Of a DNA stretch of 64,000 bases, positions 51,734 to 60,686 are shown one piece after another. The DNA lies in NCBI GenBank assembly GCA_964434575.1, contig CAYSWB010000008.1:3619-67618 (forward strand), read 5' to 3'. Made by a program: the position numbers and the translations under genes. A model generated the notes under the pieces. The model was not told where the DNA came from and made no database searches. It was given only the letters and a program-made list of their open reading frames with translations. The DNA is from DAORHV01 sp964434575. GTDB taxonomy: Bacteria > Patescibacteriota > Gracilibacteria > Peribacterales > Peribacteraceae. How positions within the stretch are numbered: the first letter of the stretch is position 1; every line of letters starts with the position of its first letter.

Positions 51734-52606
51734 ATGTTCTCATTGAATCGCATCGAAATCATCGGTTACCAGACCCAGCCCGTCAGCCTCCGCCAAACTC
51801 CCGGCGGCACCAGCGTGACGGATTTGAACATCGTCGTTCCCTACCAGTTCCAGTCGGGCAAGGGCGAGCAGCTTTCCGGCAAGAGCTTCCACACCGTCAC
51901 GGTGTGGGGCAGTATGGCCGACGTCGCCGGGCAGTACGTGCGCCCGGGCGCGCAGGTGTACATCTCCGGCCGCCTCCAGACCGACAGCTGGGAGGACGAG
52001 CAGAGCGGCGAGAAGCGCAGCAAGACGAAGGTCGTCGCCATGGACATGATCCTGCTGGACCCCAAGGGCGGCCAGACCGATGTGCCCGCCTCCGCGGCTC
52101 CCCTGACGCAGTGTCTCAACCGCGTGCAGGTCATCGGCAACGTCACCCGCGATCCGGAACTCCGCACCACGACCAGCGGCCAGAGCGTTCTGTCGTTCGG
52201 CGTAGCCACCAACGAGCGCTGGAAGGACAAGGCGTCCGGCGAAATGAAAGAGCGCACCGAGTTCCACAACGTCGTGGCGTGGGGCGAGCTTGCAGTCGCC
52301 ATCCAGGCCAACGTGAAGAAAGGACAGCGCGTGTACTGCTGCGGCCGCGTCCAGACGCGCAGCTTCGAGACCCAGGCCGGCCAGAAGCGCTACACCACCG
52401 AGGTCATCGCCGACCAGGTGAGCATGCTCGGCATCAAGAACGCCGAGGCCGTGTCGGCCCTCTCCGCCGAAGGCGCTCCGGTGGCCCGCGCGCCGCGCGC
52501 ATCCGCTCCCTCCTCCAAGGGCGAGCAGCGCGAGCCGGTCGGTGTCGGCTCCATCCCGGACATCAAGTACGAGTCCGAGATCAAGCCGGAAGATCTGCCG
52601 TTCTAA
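51734..52606 (+). CDS. ssb: Single-stranded DNA-binding protein with two OB folds
   Basis: A 290-residue SSB, nearly twice the usual ~170. It has two OB folds in tandem: a diverged first one (~1-105, RIEIIGYQTQPVSLRQTPGG ... HTVTVWGSMADVAGQYVRPG) and a canonical second (~127-235, NRVQVIGNVTRDPELRTTTSG ... FHNVVAWGELA). The acidic tip EIKPEDLPF binds replication partners. This layout resembles the Deinococcus-Thermus SSB, which acts as a dimer. The 219 bp upstream hold a TTGACC-N16-TACCCT candidate (51611-51638), giving a ~90-nt leader. A strong terminator follows. Confidence 0.93.
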   Translation: MFSLNRIEIIGYQTQPVSLRQTPGGTSVTDLNIVVPYQFQSGKGEQLSGKSFHTVTVWGSMADVAGQYVRPGAQVYISGRLQTDSWEDEQSGEKRSKTKVVAMDMILLDPKGGQTDVPASAAPLTQCLNRVQVIGNVTRDPELRTTTSGQSVLSFGVATNERWKDKASGEMKERTEFHNVVAWGELAVAIQANVKKGQRVYCCGRVQTRSFETQAGQKRYTTEVIADQVSMLGIKNAEAVSALSAEGAPVARAPRASAPSSKGEQREPVGVGSIPDIKYESEIKPEDLPF

Positions 52607-52632
52607 ACGGTTTTCCACCGAAAAAACGCAGA

Positions 52633-52654
52633 CGCCCCGGCAACGGGGCGTTTT
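52633..52654. terminator. ssb terminator, shared with the convergent gene
   Basis: Stem CGCCCCG / CGGGGCG with GCAA loop, then TTTT on the plus strand. The minus-strand gene at 52656 ends directly beside it. Confidence 0.8.
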
Positions 52655-52655
52655 G

Positions 52656-53060
52656 CTATGCGACCAATCCCTGCGTGGCCGACCAGTTCACCGACCGGTC
52701 ATAGGTCTCCAGTTTCGCGGCCAGGGCCGATAACGGGATCGTCTCGCCGTTCAGCGAGACGGTGTTCTCGTCCGTGTTCCAGCGCAGATGCAGGACCATG
52801 CCGCCCCTGATCGACGGCACGGGAGCCCGGTCGATGATGTGCACCGATGCCGTCAGGCCGCCGTCGGCGCCGAGAATGCTCAGCGCACATCCCGGGGGCA
52901 GGCAGTCACGGATCGCCTGTTCTTGCCCGCAGCCTTCCAACAGCGCCATTGCGGCGCCGCCCGCTTGCTCACGAACCTCCAAAACATCATGCGGCAACCC
53001 CGCCGGAACGTGCGGAGCGTGGATTGCGTGCAGGCCGAGGACGTCGGCGAATTCGCTCAT
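52656..53060 (-). CDS. Hypothetical protein
   Basis: A 134-residue soluble protein with no known family. It has a His-rich start (LGLHAIHAPHVPAGLPHDV) and a beta-strand-rich second half (GMVLHLRWNTDENTVSLNG). It has a solid promoter (53070-53097), with the -10 TATAGT only 9 nt before the ATG. Confidence 0.62.
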   Translation of the reverse strand: MSEFADVLGLHAIHAPHVPAGLPHDVLEVREQAGGAAMALLEGCGQEQAIRDCLPPGCALSILGADGGLTASVHIIDRAPVPSIRGGMVLHLRWNTDENTVSLNGETIPLSALAAKLETYDRSVNWSATQGLVA

Positions 53061-53069
53061 GTCGCGGGG

Positions 53070-53097
53070 ACTATAAAGATCGCCCCCCTCGCGTCAA
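53070..53097 (-). promoter_or_regulatory. Promoter of the 52656 gene
   Basis: Minus strand TTGACG (complement of 53092-53097), 16-bp spacer, TATAGT (complement of 53070-53075). The -35 lies over the 3' end of murB. Confidence 0.75.
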
Positions 53098-53984
53098 CTA
53101 TTCGGCCCGCGGGACCGTTCATATGCGAGGCTGCCGTCGTTCTCGATGAACCGCATTTCCACCTCCAGGTGTTCCGGAATGGCTTTTTTGGCGGCGTCCA
53201 CCACCGCCTTGGCGTCGGCGTACGTCGCCTCGCCCGCGTTGATGAGGAAGTTGGCGTGCTTGGTGGAAATCTCCACGCCGCCCACGCGGTGGCCGCGGAG
53301 CCCGGCTTTGTCCAGCAGTTGCCATGCCGGCGTGCCGCCCACGGCCTTGAAGCACGAGCCGGCGGTCTTGAGGTGCGGCTGGGTCTCGATGCGTTTTTGC
53401 AGCAGCGCGTCCACGTTCGCCTTCACCTCCGCCGCCGGGCGCGACGGCACGTCCAATACCGCCTCCCAAATGATGACCGGGTCTTTCAGGTCTTTGAAGC
53501 CGCTCTCGCGGTAGCGGAACTTGCACTCGTCTTTCGTCAGCGTCTTCCAGGCGCCGCCGATCAGCGCGGTGACGCTGACGACGTACGTGTCGATCCAGAT
53601 GCCCTTCGGCCCCTGTCCGGCGTTGCCGAACAAAGCACCGCCCACGGTTCCCGGGATTCCCGTGAGCGCCGACAGGTCCAGGTTCTGCTTGCCGAGTTCA
53701 TTGATGAGCATCGCCAGGTTCTTGCCGCCGCCCACCGTCACGCGCTTGCCCTCTACCGAAGTCTTCACGTTGCCGATTTGCACCGCGAACACTTCCACCG
53801 TGCCGTCGGCGAACAGCGTGTTTGAGCCCGAGCCCAGTACGACCAGCGGCAGTTTCCACTCCGCCGCGGCCTTCACGGCTTCCTCGCAGTCGGCCCGGGA
53901 GTTCAGCATGGCGTACTTCCGCACGGCTCCGCCGATGCGCATGGTGGTTTTGCCTTTGATCGGAAAGAGTTCCTTGATCTCCAT
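53094..53984 (-). CDS. murB: UDP-N-acetylenolpyruvoylglucosamine reductase
   Basis: An FAD/NADPH enzyme making UDP-MurNAc in the cytosol. The 296-residue protein has the FAD motifs VVLGSGSNTLFADG and ALTGIPGTVGGALFGNAGQG. AGSCFKAVGG carries the catalytic Ser, with Cys beside it where most MurB have Phe/Val. The end has VEMRFIENDG. ATG 53984 is favoured; GTG 53993 is possible. TAAACT (complement of 53994-53999) ends 9 nt before the ATG. Confidence 0.95.
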   Translation of the reverse strand: MEIKELFPIKGKTTMRIGGAVRKYAMLNSRADCEEAVKAAAEWKLPLVVLGSGSNTLFADGTVEVFAVQIGNVKTSVEGKRVTVGGGKNLAMLINELGKQNLDLSALTGIPGTVGGALFGNAGQGPKGIWIDTYVVSVTALIGGAWKTLTKDECKFRYRESGFKDLKDPVIIWEAVLDVPSRPAAEVKANVDALLQKRIETQPHLKTAGSCFKAVGGTPAWQLLDKAGLRGHRVGGVEISTKHANFLINAGEATYADAKAVVDAAKKAIPEHLEVEMRFIENDGSLAYERSRGPNS

Positions 53985-54012
53985 GGGAAGCACAGTTTAG
54001 ACGATGTTGTCC

Positions 54013-54462
54013 TTAGCGCGACACCAGGTCGGTCATCTTCTCCATGCTTTCGTACAGCTTCTGCTTGGTGCTGCCGAGCTGCATTTTCTGCATGACGCTC
54101 ACGATGACGCCCAGTACCAGCATGACGCCCACCACGATGCCAACGTCCAAGACCTGCGGCTGGATCTTGAGCAGCAAGAGCACCAACAGGGCCACGATGG
54201 ACAGGAAGATGCCGCAGATGATGCCTACGCCGAACGTGACCAGCACCAGCTTGCCGCGGTCTTCCTGCGAGTCGTTGGGGGCGCTGGCCATCTGGGTGAG
54301 CAGCTCGCTGCTCACGATCACCGGCTCGTCGGCACACTTCTTGAACAAGGTCAGCACCTTGCGCTGCAGGATGAGCCCCACGAAGGTTTTGAACGGCACG
54401 CTGGTCTTTCCTTCGATCACCGCCTTCGCGCCGTCGCTCAAGTCCACTTCGACTTCAGACAT
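54013..54462 (-). CDS. Hypothetical protein with two membrane helices
   Basis: A 149-residue protein: a soluble N-terminal ~68 residues, two adjacent transmembrane helices (~75-98 and ~103-122), and a short charged helical tail. Unknown function. TACACT (complement of 54470-54475) ends 7 nt before the ATG. The -10 boxes of this gene and the divergent 54507 gene lie only 20 bp apart. Confidence 0.68.
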   Translation of the reverse strand: MSEVEVDLSDGAKAVIEGKTSVPFKTFVGLILQRKVLTLFKKCADEPVIVSSELLTQMASAPNDSQEDRGKLVLVTFGVGIICGIFLSIVALLVLLLLKIQPQVLDVGIVVGVMLVLGVIVSVMQKMQLGSTKQKLYESMEKMTDLVSR

Positions 54463-54506
54463 GGTCGGCAGTGTACCAGTCCGTCCGGGCCGTGCATACT
54501 GCGTCC

Positions 54507-55496
54507 ATGGATTTCGCCGCGTCCGCGCCGTCCTGGGACCCGCTCGGCACCCCCGTGCCCGCGGATCTCGAGCGGCGCCTGGCCGATGCCGAGCTTGCGG
54601 CGCAGAACGGCTCCAGCGTCCCGTGGAAGAACAAGAAATGGCTCTACTTCTGTTGCGCCGGAGGATTCCTGTTCGTGTTCGGCGGATTCGTCACCGAGAT
54701 CCTGGTGCTGCTCGGGGCGCCCCGCGACAACCTGTTCGTGATGTTGGCGCCGTGGTTTTTCGGCTTCGATTTCCTCATCGTCGGCATCGTCCTTGCGAAT
54801 AAAGAAAGCGCGAAACAGCAGCGCATCGAGCTGCTCGCCAAGTGCCGGTTCGCGAAGGCGAACCACTGGGTCATGGCCTCCCAAAACCGGTACAAGGAAC
54901 TACGGTCCGCCTTCCCCGCGTTCATGACGTCGCGCGGAAACACCGCGCGGATCACCGAAGAGTGGTGGGGCAAATGGCGGCGCGGCGAGAGTGAATACGA
55001 CGTCTGGCTGGCCGACCTGGTTTGCCAGGTGCCCACCGGCAGCAAGAGCAGTCGTACGGAATATTCCGCCATCGTCGGCTTGCGCGTGCGGTCCCAGGCG
55101 CCGGCGGCGGTGAGCCTGGTGCCCGAGGACATCGGCCATAAGCTCCTGCATTTATTCAAGGGCGAGTACAAGACGGGCAACGCCGAATTCGACGCCGCAT
55201 TCAGCGTCGGCACAGGCTCCGCCCAGCCATCCTCCTCCAGCGTGCCGTCCGTGCTGACGCCGCCCCTCATCGCCGCGATGATGGAGCTGCGCGGCAAGGG
55301 CCGCCGCGCGTACCTTCACCGCGAGCGGGATATGCTGCTGCTGCGCACCATCGATCCCGGCGTGATGAATGGCGATCCCATGTTGCGCATCGTGCTGAAA
55401 GACGGCGTCGTCACGACGACCGATCGGGAATTACTCGACGCCATCGCGTCGCTCGTCGAACCGGTCATTGCCTTGGCGGAGAAGGCGGGCGTGTAG
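54507..55496 (+). CDS. DUF3137-like membrane protein
   Basis: A 329-residue protein with two transmembrane helices (~54-75 and ~85-104). The soluble C-terminal domain has a GNAEFDAAFSV ... LTPPLIAAMMELRGKG pattern, as seen in DUF3137 proteins. The function of that family is unknown. CATACT (54495-54500) ends 6 nt before ATG 54507. It ends 1 bp before gltX, convergently. Confidence 0.68.
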   Translation: MDFAASAPSWDPLGTPVPADLERRLADAELAAQNGSSVPWKNKKWLYFCCAGGFLFVFGGFVTEILVLLGAPRDNLFVMLAPWFFGFDFLIVGIVLANKESAKQQRIELLAKCRFAKANHWVMASQNRYKELRSAFPAFMTSRGNTARITEEWWGKWRRGESEYDVWLADLVCQVPTGSKSSRTEYSAIVGLRVRSQAPAAVSLVPEDIGHKLLHLFKGEYKTGNAEFDAAFSVGTGSAQPSSSSVPSVLTPPLIAAMMELRGKGRRAYLHRERDMLLLRTIDPGVMNGDPMLRIVLKDGVVTTTDRELLDAIASLVEPVIALAEKAGV

Positions 55497-55497
55497 G

Positions 55498-56964
55498 CTA
55501 CAGCTTCGCCGCGTTCAGACGCTTCATGGTTTCGGCTTTGCCGAGCGCGCTGGCCACCTCGAACGCGCCCGGGCTGAACTTCTTGCCGGTCAGCGCAGCG
55601 CGCAGGGGCCACAACACCTGGCCCTTCTTGTAGCCGGCGGCTTCGATGGCGGCACTCAGCTTTTCTTGGACGACCGGCAGCTTCCAGTCGCCGTCGCCGA
55701 TGCCGTTCAGCGTGGACTTCAGCAGATCGAAGATCTTTGGCAGCGTCTCGGCGGTCACGCCCTGCTTTTCGTTGATGAGCAATTCGGCCGTCGCCGGCGG
55801 CGGGTCTTTGTAAAAGAAATCCATGAGTTCCGGCGCATCCTTGAAGAACACGGCGCGTTCCTGGGCCAGCGCGGCCTTCTGCTCGAAGCCGGCGTCGTCC
55901 TTTGCGGCCGGGTAGACGGCGGCCACCAGCGGACGAGTCTTGGCGGCGAACTCGGCGGCCGGAACCTTGCGCATCCACTGGCCCTGCAGCCATTCGAGCT
56001 TCTCCAGGTCGAAGATGGCGCCGGACTTCTGCACGCGAGCGAGCGAGAATTGCTTGGTGAGCTCGTCCAGCGTGAAGATGTCCTGCGGCGTGCCGGGGTT
56101 CCATCCGAGCAGCGCCAGGAAGTTGATGAGCGCCTCGGGCAGGTAGCCTTTCTCGATGTAGTGCGATGCCGAAACGTCGTTCTGGCGCTTGCTGAGCTTG
56201 CTACGGTCTTTGTTGAGCAGCAGCGGCATGTGCGCGTACTTGGGTGTCGGCCAGCCGAACATCTCGAACAGGATGAGGTGCTTGGGAAGCGAGCTGATCC
56301 ACTCCTCGCCGCGGATGACCATGTCCATCTTCATGAAGTGGTCGTCCACCACGTGCGCCAGGTGGTACGTGGGGAAGCCGTCGGACTTCAGCAGCACCTG
56401 GTCGTCCACGGTGTGGCCGCGGAACGTGAGGTGGCCGTAGATCTCGTCCTTGAACGTGATGACTTTGTCGCGCGGCACCAGCATGCGGACCACGTGCTTC
56501 TCGCCGGCGTCGACCCGCTTTTGCACTTCCTCGGGTTTCAGCGTGTGGCAGAGGCGGTCGTACATCTGCGGCTGCTTCAGCTTCTCCTGGTCTTTGCGCA
56601 TGCTGTCTAAGCGCTCCGGCGTGCAGAAGCAACGGTAGGCGTGGCCCTGTTGCAGCAGCATGTCCACGTGTTCCTTGTATAGCGTCAGGCGCTTGGACTG
56701 GTGGTACGGGCCGTAGGGTCCGTGCTCCACCACTCCTCCATCCACGTTCAGCATCACGCCTTCGTCGATGGTCAGGCCGGCCCAGGTCATGGTGTTCACG
56801 AAGTCCTGCGTGGCGCCCGCGACCTCTCGGGTCTTGTCGGTGTCTTCGATGCGCAACGTGAACGCGTCGCCGCTCTGCTTGGCCGTTAGCCATGCGAACA
56901 GCGCGGTACGGAGTCCGCCGATGTGCAGCAAGCCGGTGGGAGACGGGGCAAAACGTGTGCGCAT
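55498..56964 (-). CDS. gltX: Glutamyl-tRNA synthetase
   Basis: A class I synthetase, 488 aa. HIGH appears as LLHIGGLRTALFAW (His14-Gly17), and the KMSKS loop as RSKLSKRQND. GEEWISSLPKH lines the active site, and the anticodon-binding helical domain completes the protein. The -10 TATCCT (complement of 56974-56979) ends 9 nt before the ATG and runs into the TGA stop of the upstream gene. Whether it also charges tRNA-Gln cannot be decided here. Confidence 0.95.
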   Translation of the reverse strand: MRTRFAPSPTGLLHIGGLRTALFAWLTAKQSGDAFTLRIEDTDKTREVAGATQDFVNTMTWAGLTIDEGVMLNVDGGVVEHGPYGPYHQSKRLTLYKEHVDMLLQQGHAYRCFCTPERLDSMRKDQEKLKQPQMYDRLCHTLKPEEVQKRVDAGEKHVVRMLVPRDKVITFKDEIYGHLTFRGHTVDDQVLLKSDGFPTYHLAHVVDDHFMKMDMVIRGEEWISSLPKHLILFEMFGWPTPKYAHMPLLLNKDRSKLSKRQNDVSASHYIEKGYLPEALINFLALLGWNPGTPQDIFTLDELTKQFSLARVQKSGAIFDLEKLEWLQGQWMRKVPAAEFAAKTRPLVAAVYPAAKDDAGFEQKAALAQERAVFFKDAPELMDFFYKDPPPATAELLINEKQGVTAETLPKIFDLLKSTLNGIGDGDWKLPVVQEKLSAAIEAAGYKKGQVLWPLRAALTGKKFSPGAFEVASALGKAETMKRLNAAKL

Positions 56965-56971
56965 GCGCGGG

Positions 56972-57541
56972 TCAGGATACCTGAAGTTGGCCGCGGGCGA
57001 TGAGCGCATCGATGGCGGCATCGTTCCGCTGCCCGGAACGGAACAAGGAGAGCAGCGCCTGACGGACGTCCTCGCGCCACTGCGTCGCACGCGCCTGCGC
57101 GTCCACGACGATGTCCTTCGCGCGCTCCGGCCCCAGCGTTTCCATCCGCAGTTCATTGCGCGGGATACCGGTCATATCCTGGACGTGCAGGACGTCGTAT
57201 GTCAGCCCCGACGCATTGGCGTGCACGACGTTGCCGATTTTCACCGCCAGCATGTCGGCCGTCCACGCCGGGCCGTAGATGTCCTGCACCAAGAGCGTGC
57301 CCAGCCGCTCCGCATGCTGCGCCGTCATCAGGCCGAACTCCGCGGCTTTAGCAGCCCCCGCGCGGAGGACCGCGTTGTTCGAGTGCAGGCAGCGCACGCG
57401 GTTGCGGCGGACCGGATCCGGACAAATGGACTGCTCATGGCCGCCGTGTTCCCACATACGGTGGTGCGGAACGCCGCACGGATTCGGGTCCATGCCGTCC
57501 AGTTCGCCTTCTATCGCCGCAAGCGGAAGAGGATGCCGCAT
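56972..57541 (-). CDS. Hypothetical protein upstream of gltX
   Basis: A 189-residue soluble protein, no known family. It has His and Cys in the first third (CGVPHHRMWEHGGHEQSIC), possibly a metal site, and a helical C-terminal half. TAGGAT (complement of 57551-57556) ends 9 nt before the ATG. Confidence 0.62.
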   Translation of the reverse strand: MRHPLPLAAIEGELDGMDPNPCGVPHHRMWEHGGHEQSICPDPVRRNRVRCLHSNNAVLRAGAAKAAEFGLMTAQHAERLGTLLVQDIYGPAWTADMLAVKIGNVVHANASGLTYDVLHVQDMTGIPRNELRMETLGPERAKDIVVDAQARATQWREDVRQALLSLFRSGQRNDAAIDALIARGQLQVS

Positions 57542-57580
57542 AAGTGCGACATCCTACTTCGCTTGGATTTTGGAGTCGAG

Positions 57581-58291
57581 TTATTTGACGATCTGCACCG
57601 TGAAGGTCACGGGCTCGACCGGCATGTTGCTGACAGAGTTGCGATCCACCTTGGCGATGGCCGTCACCACTTCCTGGCCCTTGGTCACCTTGCCGAAGAT
57701 GGTGTAGTTCGGCGGGAGCGGGTAGTCGGTCTCCATGATGAAGAACTGGCTGCCGTTCGTGTTCGGGCCGGCGTTGGCCATGGCCAGAACGCCCTTCTTG
57801 TAGCCGTTTTGGTAGATGGCGGAGGACTCGTCGATCTCATCCTCGAAGCGCTCGCCGTAAATGCTGGCGCCGCCGGTGCCGTCGCCGTTCGGGTCGCCGC
57901 CCTGGATCATGAACCCCGGGATGACGCGATGGAACGTGAGGCCGTCGTAGAAGCCGGAGCTGGCCAGGGCCATGAAGTTCGTGGCGGTCTTGGGCGCGGC
58001 GTCGGCGTTCAGCTCGACGGTGATGTCGCCCTTGCTGGTCTTGAGGACGGCGGTGTGCTTGCCGGAGACGAGCTTGCCGTCCCAGGCCCACTTGCCGGAG
58101 GAAGAAGATTTGCCCATGGCGGTGTCGGTGGAAGAGGATGAAGAAGACGGGGCCATCATGGCCTCCGAGGAAGACGAAGAGGTCGTGGCGCCCGCGGACG
58201 ACGAAGACGAACCGTTCGTGTCGGTGGCGGCCGGAGTGCACGCTGCGAGCGTGCCGGCGATCAGGATTCCTGCGAGAAGAGAGCGGCGCAT
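57581..58291 (-). CDS. Lipoprotein peptidyl-prolyl cis-trans isomerase (cyclophilin)
   Basis: The 236-residue protein has a lipobox LAAC (Cys18), then a Ser-rich linker (~25-65) and a cyclophilin domain (~85-236). FHRVIPGFMIQGGDPNGDG and QFFIMETDY hold the catalytic Arg and the pocket. It would help fold exported proteins at the membrane surface. Its promoter TAGAAT (complement of 58326-58331) overlaps the murG TAG stop, with a ~30-nt leader. Confidence 0.92.
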   Translation of the reverse strand: MRRSLLAGILIAGTLAACTPAATDTNGSSSSSAGATTSSSSSEAMMAPSSSSSSTDTAMGKSSSSGKWAWDGKLVSGKHTAVLKTSKGDITVELNADAAPKTATNFMALASSGFYDGLTFHRVIPGFMIQGGDPNGDGTGGASIYGERFEDEIDESSAIYQNGYKKGVLAMANAGPNTNGSQFFIMETDYPLPPNYTIFGKVTKGQEVVTAIAKVDRNSVSNMPVEPVTFTVQIVK

Positions 58292-58328
58292 GCGAAGAAA
58301 AAAAGAAGCGGACAAATGGGGCCGCATT

Positions 58329-59399
58329 CTATGCCCGGCGCGCTGCGGCGTCCAGGACGGTGCGGGCGATGGCGGAAGCGGCCTCGGACGGGAAGAAGCC
58401 GTGCAGGCGTTCGCCCAGGGCGGTGCGTTTTGCAGGGTCGTCGAGCAGTCCTTTCACGGCATGCGCCAACTCCGTCAATTCGGCCTGCGGCAGCAGCACT
58501 GCCGCACCCGCCTTCTCCAGCGCCAGCGCGTTGCGCTGTTGGTGGTCCTGCGCCACGCCGCGCAGCGGCACGACGATCACCGGCTTGCTCAACGCGGCCA
58601 GCTCGGACAATGCTCCCGCACCCGCGCGGGAAACGGCCACGTCGGCCAGCGCATACAGGTGCTTCAGCTCCTCGGTGACGAACGGCTTGGCCCAGTAGCG
58701 CGCGTGTGAACGGCCTGTCCCCTTGCCCGCGCCGGTGATGTGGATGACGTCGGCCATGTCGATCAGCTTTTCGAACGACGCGTCCACCGCCTGGTTGATG
58801 GCCACGCTTCCCTGACTCCCGCCGATCACCAGCAGCACCGGGCGGCGGCCGGAAAAGCCGGTGATGCGGCATCCGGCATCCTTCCTGCCCGCCGTCACGT
58901 CCGGGCGCACCGGGTTACCCGTGATGATGGCGTTGCGCGGCGTGCCGGCGGTTTCCGGGAAACCCAGACACACTGTCTTGGCCATCTTGGCGACAAGGGC
59001 GTTGCTCATGCCGCCGGCCGCGTCGGATTCGTGCAGCACGATCGGGATGCCCAATGCCCGCCCCGCGATGCACATGGGAGCGCTGACATAGCCTCCTTTG
59101 CTGAAGATGGCGGCCGGCCGGGTCTTTTTCAATTCGAAGAACGCGGCGAGCAGGGAGTACGGGAACACGACCGGGAACGTGATCCACCGCGTGGAAAGAC
59201 CGCGCGGAAATTTCGCCGCGGGCAATGTGCGGAACGGCAGGCTCTCGTGGCGGAGGAAATCGGTTTCGTCGGCCCGGTCGGCGCAGTAAAACATCGGCTT
59301 CACGTCCGGGTTGAGCTTCATGGCGGCGCGCGCGACAGCCACCGCCGGGGCGACGTGCCCCACGCTTCCCCCGCCGCAGAACGCGATGTGCAGGCTCAT
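58329..59399 (-). CDS. murG: Lipid II synthase MurG
   Basis: Adds GlcNAc to lipid I on the inner face of the membrane. The 356-residue GT28 enzyme has AFCGGGSVGHVAPAVAVARA, FSKGGYVSAPM, GGSQGSVAIN and the C-terminal SRAGAGALSELAALSKPVI. Its ATG overlaps the ftsW stop as ATGA, so the two are translationally coupled. Confidence 0.96.
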   Translation of the reverse strand: MSLHIAFCGGGSVGHVAPAVAVARAAMKLNPDVKPMFYCADRADETDFLRHESLPFRTLPAAKFPRGLSTRWITFPVVFPYSLLAAFFELKKTRPAAIFSKGGYVSAPMCIAGRALGIPIVLHESDAAGGMSNALVAKMAKTVCLGFPETAGTPRNAIITGNPVRPDVTAGRKDAGCRITGFSGRRPVLLVIGGSQGSVAINQAVDASFEKLIDMADVIHITGAGKGTGRSHARYWAKPFVTEELKHLYALADVAVSRAGAGALSELAALSKPVIVVPLRGVAQDHQQRNALALEKAGAAVLLPQAELTELAHAVKGLLDDPAKRTALGERLHGFFPSEAASAIARTVLDAAARRA

Positions 59400-60592
59400 G
59401 CTTGGATGTAGCGTTTCAGGGAACCGGTGTGTGATGTGCGGGCGCGCCTTCGCAGCAGCGCGTCTTCCTGGTGGCTGTGCATGGAGATGTTCAACAGGAT
59501 GCCGACGCCGGCCAGCGTGGCCATCAGCGAGGAGCCGCCGTAGCTGATGAACGGCAGCGTCAGTCCGGTCAGCGGGAAGAGGGACAGGTTCACGCAGATG
59601 TTCAGGATCGCCTGGAACGCGATCCACGTGGTGATGCCGGTGCCTAGCAGCAGGCCGAAACGGTCGGGGGCGTTGCGGGCGATGCGCAGTCCGCGGTAGA
59701 CGAAGATGCCGTACAAGCCGAGCACGATGAGCAGGCGCATGAAGCCGAGCTCCTCGGCCATGGCGGCGAAAATGGTGTCGGACTGCACTTCGGGCAGGTA
59801 GCCGAATTTCTGGATCGATTTGCCGTACCCCACGCCGAACAGTCCGCCCGAGCCGATGGCGATGAGCGCCTGGTGGATCTGGAACCCGATGCCTTCCTTG
59901 AATGTCTGGTCGTCGGGGCGGAACAACACGTGCAGGAACACCGCGAAGCGGTTTCTCACATATTCCTTATTCAGGATGATCGGCAGGCTCAACAGCGCCG
60001 ACAAGGCGCCGCCCATGAGAAGGTGCAGGATGTTGCCGCCGGCGACGAAGAACATCACCGACGCGATCACCGTCAGCACCAGGAAGGAGCCGAGGTCGGG
60101 CTGGATGGCGACGAAGAACGTGGAGAGACACAGCAGCGCCACGAACGGCACGAATCCTTCCTGGAAGGTGGCGATGGCGCTCTCGCGCTTCTGCAGCCAC
60201 ACCGCCATGTAGAACACCATCGTGATTTTCAGGAATTCCGACGGCTGGATGGAGAAACCGAGGAACTGGATCCAGCTGCGCGCGGTGCCGTACTCATTGC
60301 CGATACCCGGCATGAACAGCGCCATCAGCAGCACCAGGTTCAGCAGGAACAACGTGCGGGCGTGCCGCTCCCAGAAGCGGTACGGGACGCTGCTCGTGAC
60401 GCCGAGCACCGTCAGCGCCGCGACGACGTGCATGAAGCTGCGCCACAGGTAAAACGAGTTCGACGGGACGGCCGACTTCGCGAGCGTGAGCTGGTAGCTC
60501 TGGAACACGCTGACGCTGCCGATCATGGCCAGGCCGAACAGAGTCAGGCCCAGCGCGATGCCGAGGAGGAGGAAGTCCGCGCGGCGAAACAT
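59396..60592 (-). CDS. ftsW: SEDS peptidoglycan polymerase FtsW (or RodA)
   Basis: A 398-residue SEDS glycosyltransferase with ten helices. GFSIQPSEFLKI, AIQPDLGSFLV and FGVGYGKSIQKFGYLPEVQSD are family hallmarks, with the terminal LPFISYGGSSL. Coupling to murG points to FtsW rather than RodA. TATCAT (complement of 60601-60606) ends 8 nt before ATG 60592. Confidence 0.93.
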   Translation of the reverse strand: MFRRADFLLLGIALGLTLFGLAMIGSVSVFQSYQLTLAKSAVPSNSFYLWRSFMHVVAALTVLGVTSSVPYRFWERHARTLFLLNLVLLMALFMPGIGNEYGTARSWIQFLGFSIQPSEFLKITMVFYMAVWLQKRESAIATFQEGFVPFVALLCLSTFFVAIQPDLGSFLVLTVIASVMFFVAGGNILHLLMGGALSALLSLPIILNKEYVRNRFAVFLHVLFRPDDQTFKEGIGFQIHQALIAIGSGGLFGVGYGKSIQKFGYLPEVQSDTIFAAMAEELGFMRLLIVLGLYGIFVYRGLRIARNAPDRFGLLLGTGITTWIAFQAILNICVNLSLFPLTGLTLPFISYGGSSLMATLAGVGILLNISMHSHQEDALLRRRARTSHTGSLKRYIQA

Positions 60593-60641
60593 GGGACCGA
60601 ATGATACTCCAGACTCGCGGGCGGTGCGATGCACTCGGACT

Positions 60642-60676
60642 GGACTCCAAGGACTCCAAGGAGTCCAGGGAGTCCA
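60642..60676. terminator. Iterated GGACTCC/GGAGTCC palindrome
   Basis: Four tandem 7-9 bp units, two forward then two inverted, forming a nearly perfect stem (gactggactcc ... ggagtccagtc). It follows the minus-strand DoxX-like gene and likely ends its transcript. It resembles the 10243-10270 element. Confidence 0.6.
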
Positions 60677-60686
60677 GTCGTATGCC

